Positions 35,925-45,031 of a DNA stretch of 64,000 nt are shown piece after piece (within the stretch, counting starts at the first letter, position 1; each line of letters starts with the position of its first letter). Location of the stretch: assembly GCA_036491035.1 (NCBI GenBank), contig DASXCU010000051.1:47849-111848 (forward strand). Direction: 5' to 3'. Position numbers and translations under genes: made by a program. The notes under the pieces are model-generated. The model had not been told where the DNA came from and searched no databases. It saw nothing but the letters and a program-made list of their open reading frames with translations. This stretch comes from Galbitalea sp036491035 (lineage in GTDB: Bacteria; Actinomycetota; Actinomycetes; Actinomycetales; Microbacteriaceae).

Positions 35925-37552
35925 CCGACCTGCGGGAGCGCAACGATTCGGCGTGGTTGCTCTCACCCCGCGGTGCGCTGCGTGTCGAACATCGCGAGAG
36001 CATGCGGCGCTTCGCGGATACCGACGAGGTCGACGCTGTCATCGTCGGATGCGGTGCCGGCGGCTCGACCATGCTGCAGCGATTGAGCCACGCTGGATGG
36101 AGCTGCGTCGCCATCGAGGCCGGTCCGTTCTGGGATCCGGAGGCGGACTGGGTCTCGGATGAGGCCGGTTCGCACAAGCTGTACTGGACGGAACCCCGCG
36201 TTATCGGCGGCAAGGATCCCGTACCGCTCGGATCGAACAATTCCGGTCGCGGCGTCGGTGGATCGATGGTGCACTACGCCGGTTATGTGCCGCGCTTCCA
36301 TCCGAGCGACTTCCGCACCTTCACGCAGGACGGCGTAGGCGCCGACTGGCCGATCGACTACGCGGACCTCGCCCCCTACTACGACGACATCGAGAATGAA
36401 CTTCCGGTCGCGGGCGAGGACTGGCCGTGGGGACAGCCGCACGGGTACCCGCACCGGCCGCATCCGGTCTCCGGGAATGGTGAGATCTTCCAGCGCGGCG
36501 CCCTCGCCGCAGGGATCGAAGCGCGCGTAGGCCCGGTCGCGATCGCGAACGGCCGTTTCGGCCATCGGCCGCACTGCATCTACCGCGGTTTCTGCCTTCA
36601 GGGTTGCAAGGTGAACGCCAAGGCGTCGCCGCTGATCACGCACCTTCCGGATGCACTCGAACACGGCGCCGAGGTACGGGCGGACACGATGGTAACGTCC
36701 GTCGAGCTCGACCAGCGAACCGGACGCGCGATCGGCGTTCATTACCTGCGGGACGGGGTCGAACACCTCCAGCGGGCTCGGCTCGTCATCGTTGCGGGGT
36801 ACTCGATCGAAACGCCCCGGCTGCTATTGAACTCGACGTCAACCCGTTTCCCCGAGGGCCTCGGCAACGACTTCGACCAGGTCGGTCGCTACCTCATGGT
36901 GCAGGGAGCTCCGCAGACGGCGGGGCGGTTCGAGTCGGAGGTGCGGATGTTCAAGGGGCCGCCACCCGAGGTGTCGAGCGAGGAGTTCTATGAGACCGAC
37001 CGGTCCAAGCCGTACAAGCGCGGGTTCTCTATCCAGAACGTCTCTCCGCTCCCGATCACTTGGGCCGAGCACGTCGCCGCCCAGGGGCACTGGGGCGCGG
37101 CTCTCCGTGAGCGCATGACGGACTACGTACACTGGGCGACCCTCGGTGGCCTGTGCGAGTTCCTGCCCCAGGCCGACAACCGTGTGACGCTGGCGACGGA
37201 GACCGATTCGATGGGCATCCCGGTCGCCCGTCTCGACTACACGCAGTGCGACAACGACCGTGAATTGATGACGGCGGCGCAGTCGGTGATGGAGCGGATC
37301 CTCTGCGCCGCCGGCGCCTCGGAGGTGATGACGATCCAGCGCTATGCCCATCTCGTCGGCGGAGCGCGGATGGCCACCGAGGAGCGTTCCGGTGTCGTCG
37401 ACTCGAACTGCAGGATGTTCGCCGTACCCAACGTTTACATCACGGACGGCAGCGTGCTTCCGACCCAGGGCAGCGCGAATCCGGCGTTGACGATCATGGC
37501 GATCGCCGCGCGCGCGGCGGACGGGCTTGTAGCAGGGAGGGATTCGGAATGA
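35921..37552 (+). CDS. GMC family oxidoreductase (gluconate-dehydrogenase large-subunit type)
   Basis: A 543-residue FAD enzyme. The dinucleotide fold is DAVIVGCGAGGSTMLQRLSH (about residues 33-52) and the second GMC segment is SGRGVGGSMVHYAGY. The Cys-rich CIYRGFCLQGCKVNAKASPL stretch is typical of the gluconate 2-dehydrogenase branch. The C-terminal TDGSVLPTQGSANPALTIMA carries the conserved Asn. It should oxidise a polyol or sugar acid and pass electrons to a membrane acceptor. GTG 35921 overlaps the subunit 3 stop. No cytochrome c subunit is encoded nearby. Confidence 0.9.
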   Translation: MTDLRERNDSAWLLSPRGALRVEHRESMRRFADTDEVDAVIVGCGAGGSTMLQRLSHAGWSCVAIEAGPFWDPEADWVSDEAGSHKLYWTEPRVIGGKDPVPLGSNNSGRGVGGSMVHYAGYVPRFHPSDFRTFTQDGVGADWPIDYADLAPYYDDIENELPVAGEDWPWGQPHGYPHRPHPVSGNGEIFQRGALAAGIEARVGPVAIANGRFGHRPHCIYRGFCLQGCKVNAKASPLITHLPDALEHGAEVRADTMVTSVELDQRTGRAIGVHYLRDGVEHLQRARLVIVAGYSIETPRLLLNSTSTRFPEGLGNDFDQVGRYLMVQGAPQTAGRFESEVRMFKGPPPEVSSEEFYETDRSKPYKRGFSIQNVSPLPITWAEHVAAQGHWGAALRERMTDYVHWATLGGLCEFLPQADNRVTLATETDSMGIPVARLDYTQCDNDRELMTAAQSVMERILCAAGASEVMTIQRYAHLVGGARMATEERSGVVDSNCRMFAVPNVYITDGSVLPTQGSANPALTIMAIAARAADGLVAGRDSE

Positions 37553-38652
37553 CGAGCATCGATCGCGTCGAGGCCGACGTGTTCACCATCCCGACCGATG
37601 CCCCGGAGGGCGACGGGACCTACGCCTGGGAGTCGACGACCATGACGGTCGTGCGAGTGTTCGCGGCCGGTCAAGTCGGAACGGGCTGGACCTACGGCCC
37701 AGCCGAGTGCGGGTCGATTGTGCACTCGACACTCGGATCGGTGGTTGTCGGTCGTGATCCGATGGATGTCGCGGGAACGTGGGAGCTCATGGTTCGAGCC
37801 GTGCGCAATTCGGGCCGGCAGGGTGCGGTCGGCTACGCGATCTCCGCGGTGGATGCCGCGCTCTGGGACCTGAAGGCACGACTGCTCGGTGTTTCGCTCC
37901 AGGCTCTCCTCGGCGCGCAGCGGCAGGCCGTTCCGGTCTACGCGAGCGGCGGATTCACCACCTACGACGATCGGCAACTCGAGGAACAACTCTCCGGCTG
38001 GATGGATGCCGGCGCCACCGCGGTCAAGATCAAGATCGGCGAATCGTGGGGTACGAAGCCCGAACGCGACCTCGCTCGAATGACGCAGGCCCGCCGACTC
38101 ATCGGCCCCGATGTCGCGCTGTTCGTTGACGCCAACGGTGGCTACACCGCCAAACAGGCCATCGGCGTCATGCGCGACGCCGACGACCTCGACGTGCGCT
38201 GGTTCGAGGAGCCGGTCTCATCCGATCACCTGAGCGAACTCGCTCAGGTGCGGGCCGCCGTGCGCGCTGAGGTCGCCGCGGGAGAATACGGCTACGACAT
38301 CTTCTCTCTGCGCCGGCTCTGCGAATCCGGGGCCGTCGATGTGCTGCAGGCGGACGTGACGCGCTGCGGGGGCATCACCGACTGGCTCAGGGTGGCGGCG
38401 GTCGCCGCATCCTTCGGCCTCCAGCTCTCGGGTCACTGTGCACCGAATCTCCACGTGCACGTCGCGGCAGCGATTCCGAATATCCGGCACCTCGAGTGGT
38501 TCCACGACCACGATCGGATCGAACGCAAATTCTTCGACGGCGCACTCGTTCCGCGGGACGGCGTCGTCACGCTTCGGTCATCCGCGCTTGGCAACGGCCT
38601 CACGCTTCGCGAGTCCGAGGCCGAACAGTTTCTGGTGAAGTCCTACCGATAA
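37549..38652 (+). CDS. Mandelate racemase / muconate lactonizing (enolase superfamily) enzyme
   Basis: A 367-residue enolase-superfamily protein. The catalytic Lys lies in VKIKIGES (about residue 160), metal ligands in FVDANGG, WFEEPV and AAGEYGYD, and the C-terminal acid/base in ADVTRCGG and SGHCAPN. It abstracts a proton alpha to a carboxylate, so dehydration or epimerisation of a sugar acid is likely. It is coupled to the GMC dehydrogenase (ATGA overlap), which could supply the acid by oxidation. Exact substrate cannot be read from sequence. Confidence 0.9.
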   Translation: MTSIDRVEADVFTIPTDAPEGDGTYAWESTTMTVVRVFAAGQVGTGWTYGPAECGSIVHSTLGSVVVGRDPMDVAGTWELMVRAVRNSGRQGAVGYAISAVDAALWDLKARLLGVSLQALLGAQRQAVPVYASGGFTTYDDRQLEEQLSGWMDAGATAVKIKIGESWGTKPERDLARMTQARRLIGPDVALFVDANGGYTAKQAIGVMRDADDLDVRWFEEPVSSDHLSELAQVRAAVRAEVAAGEYGYDIFSLRRLCESGAVDVLQADVTRCGGITDWLRVAAVAASFGLQLSGHCAPNLHVHVAAAIPNIRHLEWFHDHDRIERKFFDGALVPRDGVVTLRSSALGNGLTLRESEAEQFLVKSYR

Positions 38653-38666
38653 ACGGCGCCCACGGT

Positions 38667-40493
38667 CTACTTGTTGTCGTCCTGCCTGATATGAAGGGCG
38701 CCCTTCACCCGTTCGACTCCTTCGGACACCAGCGCCTGCGCCGAGTCCTTGATGACCGCGGCGCCGAACGGGTCGCCCTTCAGGAGCGCCTCGCCGGTCA
38801 GCTTCGCGAACTCCTTCGTGATGTGCGGCGGCAGGGGCGGGGCGTTCCGACTCGTGTACGCATCGACGAGCGTGACGCCGTCGCCCGCGAACGCCTGGTC
38901 CCACGCCGCCTCGATCTCGTCGTCACTCCTGATCTGGATGCCGGTGAAGCCGAGCAGTTTCGCCCACCCCGCGTAGTCGATCGACTCGACGTTCTGCGCC
39001 GTCTCCCACACCGGATTCCCGTCTTCGGTGCGCATCTCCCACGAGACCTGGCTGAGGTCATCGTTGTGGAGAACGAGGATGATCAGCTTCTGGTTCTGCC
39101 ACGACGACATGTGCTTCTTGATGGTGATCAGTTCGTTCATCCCGAGCATCTGGAAGGCGCCGTCGCCGATCGTGCACACGACCGTGCGGTCGGAGTATGC
39201 GAACTTGGCGGCCACCGCGTACGGCATGGCTGCCAGCATGGTTGCGAGCCGCCCCGACAGGTCACCCATCATTCCGCGGCGGAGCCGGATGTGGTGCCCG
39301 TACCAGTCGGCCGTTGTTCCGGCGTCCGCTGTGACGATGGCGTTTTCCGGTAGCCGCTTGTTGAGTTCGTGGAATACACGGCGCGGGTTAGCGCCATCGT
39401 CGTAGTGCAGCATCGCCTGTGCTTCGACCTCGTTCTCCCACTCGACCATGTCGGACGCGACCTTCTCCTGCCACGAGAGGTCATCCTTCTGGTCGAGTAG
39501 CGGAAGAAGCGCGCGGAGCGTGGACTTCACGTCGCCCCACAGGTTGAGCTCGGTCGGATAGCGGAGGCCCAGCTGCTCGGGGCGAAGATCGACCTGCACA
39601 GCGCGAGCCTGTCCGGTCTTCGGCAAGAACTGTCCGTACGGATAGTTGGTGCCGAGGAGCACCAGGGTGTCGCAGTCCTTCATCTGGTTGGCGCTGGGAA
39701 GTGAGCCGAGCAGGCCGAGTTGTTGTGAGTGGTACGGGATGTCGGACGGCACGACCTGTTTTCCGCGGAGGGCCGTGATGAGGCCCGCGCCCGCCAGCTT
39801 GGCGGCCTGCAGCACCTCATCCGTGGCGCCAGTGGCGCCGTGCCCGACGAGGAAGGTGACCTTCTTGCCGGCATTGATGATCTCGGCGGCCTTGGCGAGC
39901 TGGTCGGCGGGGGGAGCGAACTCGATGGAGGGCGCCACCGCGCTCGAGCGGGACACCCACATCGCTGCGCCAGCCTCGACCATCTTCATGCCCTGGACAT
40001 CGTGGGGAAGGATGATGACGGTCGGCTGTAGCCGCGTGATGGCCGTTCGGAATGCGGTGTCGACCACGGCTTGGGCCTGCTGCGGCGAGACGATGGTCTG
40101 CACGTAGGCCGCGACGTCGGCGAACGCCAGCTCGAGATTGCTCTGCTGCTGGGTGAACGTTCCGAACGAGTTGAGTCCCTGCTGCCCGACGATGGCGACG
40201 ACGGGCTGGTTGTCCATGGCGGCGTCGTAGAGCCCATTCATCATGTGGAACGCGCCGGGGCTCGAAGTCGCAATACATACGCCCACCTCGCCGGTGAACT
40301 TCGCGTGTGCGGTCGCCATCAGGGCGCAGATCTCCTCGTGGGTGGGGCGGATGTACTCGAACCCGGTGCCGGCCCGTTCGGCCTTGCCGAGTGCGCCATC
40401 GAACTCGCCGATCCCGTCTCCGGGAAACCCGAATACTCGTGACACGCCCCACGCGCTGATCCGCTCGATTACAAAGTCGCTGACTGTATTCAT
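38667..40493 (-). CDS. ThDP-dependent pyruvate-oxidase-like enzyme
   Basis: A 608-residue thiamine-diphosphate enzyme. The N-terminal domain has GVSRVFGFPGDGIGEFDGAL with the catalytic Glu in RPTHEEICALMATAHAKFTG; the central domain VTFLVGHGATGATDEVLQAA follows; the C-terminal GDGAFQMLGMNELITIKKHM binds ThDP and Mg. Pyruvate oxidase/dehydrogenase is the closest group, but acetolactate-synthase-like chemistry is possible. ATG 40493 has GGAG upstream; the longer frame from 40559 lacks support. It stands alone, convergent with the enolase-superfamily gene. Confidence 0.85.
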   Translation of the reverse strand: MNTVSDFVIERISAWGVSRVFGFPGDGIGEFDGALGKAERAGTGFEYIRPTHEEICALMATAHAKFTGEVGVCIATSSPGAFHMMNGLYDAAMDNQPVVAIVGQQGLNSFGTFTQQQSNLELAFADVAAYVQTIVSPQQAQAVVDTAFRTAITRLQPTVIILPHDVQGMKMVEAGAAMWVSRSSAVAPSIEFAPPADQLAKAAEIINAGKKVTFLVGHGATGATDEVLQAAKLAGAGLITALRGKQVVPSDIPYHSQQLGLLGSLPSANQMKDCDTLVLLGTNYPYGQFLPKTGQARAVQVDLRPEQLGLRYPTELNLWGDVKSTLRALLPLLDQKDDLSWQEKVASDMVEWENEVEAQAMLHYDDGANPRRVFHELNKRLPENAIVTADAGTTADWYGHHIRLRRGMMGDLSGRLATMLAAMPYAVAAKFAYSDRTVVCTIGDGAFQMLGMNELITIKKHMSSWQNQKLIILVLHNDDLSQVSWEMRTEDGNPVWETAQNVESIDYAGWAKLLGFTGIQIRSDDEIEAAWDQAFAGDGVTLVDAYTSRNAPPLPPHITKEFAKLTGEALLKGDPFGAAVIKDSAQALVSEGVERVKGALHIRQDDNK

Positions 40494-40599
40494 AACGCGC
40501 TCCTGCCGCTCTTCGAATTCCGCTCTTTTCATCACAACACCAACGGCTTTCCGAAACACCGGCTTGTGCGAGCCTCCCTGATCGGGTAGTTGTCGAAGG

Positions 40600-41517
40600 G
40601 TGGCTCATCACCAGTTCGCGCTCGCATCCGGCAGGAACATCGGCGTCTCGGTCCTCGGCGACCCGTTGTCTTCCCGCCTGGTGGTGATCTGCCTGCCCAG
40701 CGCCGCGGCCGGCGCTTTCGACCCGAACCCCGAGGTGACGGGGACGTGCCCGGCGCGCATCATCCAGATCGACCGCCCCGGTTACGGGTCGTCCGACCCG
40801 CTGCCCGACGACGAGAATCCGACCGTCGAAGCCTTTGCCGACGACATCGCCGAGTATCTGCGGAGCGTCACAAGCCAGGCCGACGCATTGACTCAGCTGG
40901 AGTTCGGCCGGGCGGCCGTGATCGGATGGTCGTTCGGCGGTGCGACCGCACTCGCGCTTGCCGCACGGTATCCCGAGCTCATCGACCGGGTAGTGCTCGT
41001 CGCGTCGCCGCGCCCGCGCCGCATCCGGTCGGGGGAGCGCTTCTCGGCCATCGCGGAGTTGCGCAAGCACGGGATCGAGCGAGACTTTCGAAGCATGAAG
41101 GCATCGCTCGACGACGACGGGCCACCCTCGCTCATCAGCCTCGGTGTCGATGATTCCGATCCGGCACTCGAACCGCTGGGCGTTCGCGGCCGACTCGAGC
41201 GGATGCTGGACGCAGCGTGGGTCCAGGAGTCAGCGGGGTTGGCGACGGACCGGCTGGCGGTGCGCTCGCGAGACTGGCTGGATCGAGGCGACGAGGTGAC
41301 ACAGAAAACGCTTCTCGTCTATGGGGCGCGCGACGTGCTGGCGTCAGCGAAGGACGCCGCGTGGTTCGAGCGGCACATCGCCAGTGCTCACCTGATCACT
41401 GTCCCCGGTGCCGGGCATCTGGTCGTGATCGACGCGTGGGCCGACATCGTGGATTGGGTGTGCCGGGGGGACGAGGCCACCGACCAAGGCGTCAAGGACC
41501 CCCAGTTGCGCCGGTAG
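40600..41517 (+). CDS. Alpha/beta hydrolase
   Basis: A 305-residue alpha/beta hydrolase of the epoxide hydrolase/haloperoxidase type. The oxyanion region is IIQIDRPGYGSSDPL, the nucleophile elbow VIGWSFGGATALAL, the acid lies in LLVYGARDVLAS and the base His in VPGAGHLVVID. The triad is complete; the substrate is unknown. It is divergent from the ThDP enzyme and convergent with the F420-type LLM gene. GTG 40600 begins close behind a GAAGGG site. Confidence 0.82.
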   Translation: MAHHQFALASGRNIGVSVLGDPLSSRLVVICLPSAAAGAFDPNPEVTGTCPARIIQIDRPGYGSSDPLPDDENPTVEAFADDIAEYLRSVTSQADALTQLEFGRAAVIGWSFGGATALALAARYPELIDRVVLVASPRPRRIRSGERFSAIAELRKHGIERDFRSMKASLDDDGPPSLISLGVDDSDPALEPLGVRGRLERMLDAAWVQESAGLATDRLAVRSRDWLDRGDEVTQKTLLVYGARDVLASAKDAAWFERHIASAHLITVPGAGHLVVIDAWADIVDWVCRGDEATDQGVKDPQLRR

Positions 41518-41544
41518 ACGCAGCACGATTTCCGTCTGGTGCTG

Positions 41545-42522
41545 CTATTCGGCAGCTGCCCGGAGTTTTTCCAGCAGTGGTTCCGCGGCTTCCCGCAGGA
41601 ACCGGTCCTGACCTTCGTCGCCGACCTGCACGAGCGCGATGTCGGTGAAGCCCGCCTTCCAGTACGCGCTCACCGCCTGCACGATGCCGTCCAGGTCCGG
41701 ACCGCAGGGAATTGACTCCGCGACATCCTCCGGTCGAACGAACTTACTGGCGCCCTCAAACCCGGCCGGCGTGGGCAGGTCCGAATTCACGTCCCAGCCG
41801 CCCCCAAACCAGCGGAACTGGTCGTGCGCGCGAGCGATCGCGGCCTCCTTGTCCGGATCCCAGCAGATTGGGATCTGACCGATCTTTCGGGACTTCGTTC
41901 CTGATCCATGTGCGCCGTCCCACGCGGAGATCAGTTCCGAGTCCGGCTCGACGGCGATCAGATGGTCGCCCAGCGGCGCGAATCGCTCCACCGATTTCGC
42001 GCCCGAGACCGCGAGACCGATGGGCACGCCGCCGTCGGGAAGATCCCAGATCTTCGCGGAATCAACGCGGAAGTATTCGCCCTCCCAGGTCACGATGTCG
42101 CCGGAGTGGAGGGCGCGGATGATCTGCACGGCCTCCTCCAACATGTCCTGGCGGGCATCCACTGCCGGCCAGCCCTCGCCGACGACGTGCTCGTTGAGGT
42201 TCTCGCCCGCGCCGAGCCCCAGTAGAAAGCGGCCATCTGAGAGCAGTTGCAGTGTCGCGGCTTTCTGGGCGATGACCGCCGGGTGGTAGCGCAGAGTGGG
42301 GCACGTGACATAGGTCGCCAATTCGACTCGTGAGGTGGCCTGCGCGACGGCGCCCAGCACCGACCATGCGTAGGGCGCGTGGCCCTGGCTGGTGAGCCAC
42401 GGCGAGATGTGGTCGCTCGAGACCTCGAAGTCGAAACCGGCCTCCTCGGCGGCGATCGCGTACCGCACGAGCTCCTTCGGGCCGCTCTGCTCGGTCATCA
42501 GCGTGTAACCGAAGTTCGTCAT
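41545..42522 (-). CDS. LLM class F420-dependent oxidoreductase (TIGR03557-like)
   Basis: A 325-residue luciferase-like TIM-barrel enzyme. The N-terminus FGYTLMTEQSGPKELVRYAI and then FEVSSDHISPWLTSQGHAPY match the actinobacterial F420 G6PDH-related family. LGLGAGENLNEHVVGEGWPA is the cofactor/phosphate region. It should use coenzyme F420 to reduce or oxidise an unknown substrate. ATG 42522 gives the usual family N-terminus; ATG 42540 adds six residues. Presence of F420 enzymes fits actinobacteria. Confidence 0.88.
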   Translation of the reverse strand: MTNFGYTLMTEQSGPKELVRYAIAAEEAGFDFEVSSDHISPWLTSQGHAPYAWSVLGAVAQATSRVELATYVTCPTLRYHPAVIAQKAATLQLLSDGRFLLGLGAGENLNEHVVGEGWPAVDARQDMLEEAVQIIRALHSGDIVTWEGEYFRVDSAKIWDLPDGGVPIGLAVSGAKSVERFAPLGDHLIAVEPDSELISAWDGAHGSGTKSRKIGQIPICWDPDKEAAIARAHDQFRWFGGGWDVNSDLPTPAGFEGASKFVRPEDVAESIPCGPDLDGIVQAVSAYWKAGFTDIALVQVGDEGQDRFLREAAEPLLEKLRAAAE

Positions 42523-42598
42523 TTGAGTCTCACTACCCATCGTCGGAATTACGTTGTTGCCTCTTCACTCGAAGCTACGTCAGCGGCAGCTCAGAAAA

Positions 42599-42636
42599 AG
42601 GGGCTTGCATTCGATCGGGCCGCCGCGCAAGCCCCT
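42599..42636. repeat. Inverted repeat AGGGGCTTGC / GCAAGCCCCT between divergent genes
   Basis: AGGGGCTTGC (42599-42608) and GCAAGCCCCT (42627-42636) form a perfect 10-bp inverted repeat with an 18-bp spacer, in the gap between the LLM and HAD genes. CAAG in the right arm ends 39 nt before ATG 42671, the same spacing as the GTCAAG boxes elsewhere. It could be a pair of divergent promoter elements or one operator. Confidence 0.45.
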
Positions 42637-42670
42637 ACCCTGCGCGGTCCGCCACGCCTTAGCTGGATGA

Positions 42671-43330
42671 ATGGGTACGCGAGCCGCACTGTTCGACATC
42701 GACGGGACGCTGGTCGATTCGAATTATCTCCATGTCGACGCCTGGGGTCGAGCCTTCGAGGATGTTGGTCTACTGGTGGATGCCTGGCGCATCCATCGCT
42801 GCATCGGAATGGATGGCGACAAACTGCTCGAGGCGCTCGCGCGGGACGCCGACGGCGCTACTCGAGATCGAGCATCCGAGCTTCATTCGGTGTACTACCA
42901 ACCGAGTAAGGCGCGACTTCGTCCGTTCGCGCGAGGCCGTGAGCTTCTCGACATCCTGGCGCAGCGCGGTTTCGTGGTGGTGCTCGCGACCTCCGCGCCC
43001 GAGGACGAACTGAAGGCGCTCCGGGCGACGCTTCAAGTTGAAGAAGCCATTGCTGTCGTAACCTCGGCGGCCGATGTCGGCACCGCGAAACCGGCGCCGG
43101 ACATCGTGGAGGTCGCCCTCGAGCGCGCGGGGACTTCCGCGGTCGATGCGGTGATGATCGGCGATACCGTGTGGGATGTAGAGGCGGCCGCTCGCGCGGG
43201 AGTCTCGTGTATCGGCCTGCTGAGCGGCGGCATCTCCGAGGGCGAGCTTCGCGGCGCGGGCGCTATTGCGGTTTATGCCGATGTCACCGGACTTCTCGAT
43301 GATCTGGCAGGCAGCCCTCTTGCCGGATAA
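42671..43330 (+). CDS. HAD family hydrolase (beta-phosphoglucomutase-like)
   Basis: A 219-residue HAD phosphatase or mutase. Motif I is LFDIDGTLVDSN with both catalytic Asp residues, motif II the Ser in VLATSAPEDEL, motif III the Lys in VGTAKPAPDI, and motif IV the Asp in AVMIGDTVWDVEAA. An alpha-helical cap follows motif I. It probably dephosphorylates a sugar phosphate. It leads a three-gene operon with an SMP-30-like lactonase and an SDR, suggesting sugar or sugar-acid metabolism. Confidence 0.87.
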   Translation: MGTRAALFDIDGTLVDSNYLHVDAWGRAFEDVGLLVDAWRIHRCIGMDGDKLLEALARDADGATRDRASELHSVYYQPSKARLRPFARGRELLDILAQRGFVVVLATSAPEDELKALRATLQVEEAIAVVTSAADVGTAKPAPDIVEVALERAGTSAVDAVMIGDTVWDVEAAARAGVSCIGLLSGGISEGELRGAGAIAVYADVTGLLDDLAGSPLAG

Positions 43331-43349
43331 GTGCCCGACCGCCGCACTC

Positions 43350-44231
43350 GTGCTCTCCGGACCGATCGTGTTCCGGGAGGCGCGTTCGATCCTCGCGGAG
43401 AGCCTGTGGTGGGACGGCCGCGACGGCCTGCACTGGTGCGACATCGACGCGGGAACCATCCATGTCAGCGGGCAGACCGGCCACGTGGACGGGCGAGACG
43501 ATCGAACTCTCCAGCTGCCTCCACCAGTGAGCGCGTTCCAGCCGCTCCGTGATCTCGATGGTTTCGTGTTCGCGGGGAGGGATTACGTCGGAGTCGTCGA
43601 GAACGATCAACTGGTCGCGCGGATCGCCTCGTTCGAGAACTTCTCCGATCGCATCCGGTTGAATGAAGCCAAGTGCGATCCCGCCGGCCGATTCATTGTG
43701 GGAGCGATGAGTCTCGATCACGAACCAAACACCGCGATCTACTCCGTCGACGAGTCGGGAGAGGTGCGGACACTGATCGGCGGGGTTGGAGTCTCTAACG
43801 GTTTCGAGTGGTCGGATGACGGTTCCACGATGTGGTTCACCGACACCGCGACGAAGACGATCTATGTCGGCGATTACTCCGGCGACGGTGCGCTATCGGA
43901 TGTGCACGTCTTCTCACACGGGCTGATGAGCGACGGTCTCACTCGCGACGCATCCGGTGGTTTCTGGGGCGGAATCTACGTCTCCGGGTCCGTTGCTCAC
44001 TGGGACGCTAACGGCGATGTGGACCTCGAGGTGGACGTCCCGGCCGGCCACGTGACGTCGGTGGCTTTCGGGGGGCACGGACTCTCGACCCTGTTCATCG
44101 CGACCGTGCGCGAGAATCTCACCGAGTCTCAACTGGAGGCGAGTCCTCTGAGCGGTTCCTTATTTCGCATCGAAACTGCGACGCACGGACTGCCCGTGCG
44201 AGCGTTCGGCACACCACGGAAAGGAAACTGA
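43350..44231 (+). CDS. SMP-30/gluconolactonase family protein
   Basis: A six-bladed beta-propeller lactonase of about 293 residues. RSILAESLWWDGRDGLHWCD holds the metal-binding Glu, RLNEAKCDPAGRFIVGAMS the second site, GVGVSNGFEWSDDGSTMWFT the Asn, and SDGLTRDASGGFWGG the catalytic Asp. It should open a sugar-acid lactone. The start is uncertain: GTG 43350 gives the usual N-terminus, but in-frame ATG codons at 43302, 43281 and 43275 would overlap the HAD gene. The stop TGA overlaps the ATG of the SDR. Confidence 0.83.
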   Translation: MLSGPIVFREARSILAESLWWDGRDGLHWCDIDAGTIHVSGQTGHVDGRDDRTLQLPPPVSAFQPLRDLDGFVFAGRDYVGVVENDQLVARIASFENFSDRIRLNEAKCDPAGRFIVGAMSLDHEPNTAIYSVDESGEVRTLIGGVGVSNGFEWSDDGSTMWFTDTATKTIYVGDYSGDGALSDVHVFSHGLMSDGLTRDASGGFWGGIYVSGSVAHWDANGDVDLEVDVPAGHVTSVAFGGHGLSTLFIATVRENLTESQLEASPLSGSLFRIETATHGLPVRAFGTPRKGN

Positions 44232-45031
44232 TGGATCTGGGAATCAAGGACAGGGTTGCTCTCATAACGGGCGCAGACTCCGGCATCGGATGGCAGACGG
44301 CGAAAATTCTGCTCGCGGAGGGAGCGAAGGTCGTCATCAGCGACAAGGACCAGGCCAGCCTGGATGATGCTGCTTCGCGACTCGACGCCGCCGAGGGATC
44401 CCTGTTCGCGTTCGCAGCCGACATCACGGAGTTGGTCTCCCTCGCGCAGCTGCGCAACAGTGTCGAGGATGCCGTCGGCAACATCGACATTCTGGTGCAG
44501 GCCGCTGGTGTCACTGGCGCGCAGGGCCTGTTCCACGAGATCGACGACGACGGGTGGACCTCCACGATCGAGACCGACCTGCTCGGTCCCGTTCGGCTCA
44601 TTCGCACGTTCCTTCCGGCGCTTCGGAGGGGCGGGTGGGGTCGCATCGTTCTGATCGGCTCGGAGGACGCCGCTCAGCCATACGACGATGAACTTCCTTA
44701 CTGCGCCGCCAAGGCCGGGATTCTCGCGCTCGCGAAGGGTCTGTCCCGTAGCTATGCGCTCGAGGGCCTGCTGGTGAACGCGGTCTCGCCCGCGTTCATC
44801 CACACTCCGATGACGGACGCGATGATGGACAAGCGCGCCCGGCAACTCGGCGCGTCTAGGGACGAGGCGATCAGGAGCTTTCTGGATGAGGATCGTCCGT
44901 ATCTCGAGTTGAAGCGCCGAGGCGAACCCGACGAGGTGGCAAACGTTATCGCGTTCCTTTGTTCGGACCGGGCATCCTTCGTCGTCGGCTCGAACTATCG
45001 AGTCGACGGTGGCTCGGTGGCGACCGTGTGA
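44231..45031 (+). CDS. SDR family oxidoreductase
   Basis: A 266-residue short-chain dehydrogenase. It has the cofactor motif LITGADSGIGWQTAKILLAE, catalytic Ser in VLIGSEDAAQ and Tyr/Lys in YCAAKAGI, and ends in the usual VGSNYRVDGGS. It probably oxidises a sugar or sugar alcohol upstream of the SMP-30 lactonase. Its ATG shares a base with the SMP-30 stop (TGATG). The last 37 nt overlap the end of the convergent DUF1697 pseudogene. Confidence 0.9.
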   Translation: MDLGIKDRVALITGADSGIGWQTAKILLAEGAKVVISDKDQASLDDAASRLDAAEGSLFAFAADITELVSLAQLRNSVEDAVGNIDILVQAAGVTGAQGLFHEIDDDGWTSTIETDLLGPVRLIRTFLPALRRGGWGRIVLIGSEDAAQPYDDELPYCAAKAGILALAKGLSRSYALEGLLVNAVSPAFIHTPMTDAMMDKRARQLGASRDEAIRSFLDEDRPYLELKRRGEPDEVANVIAFLCSDRASFVVGSNYRVDGGSVATV

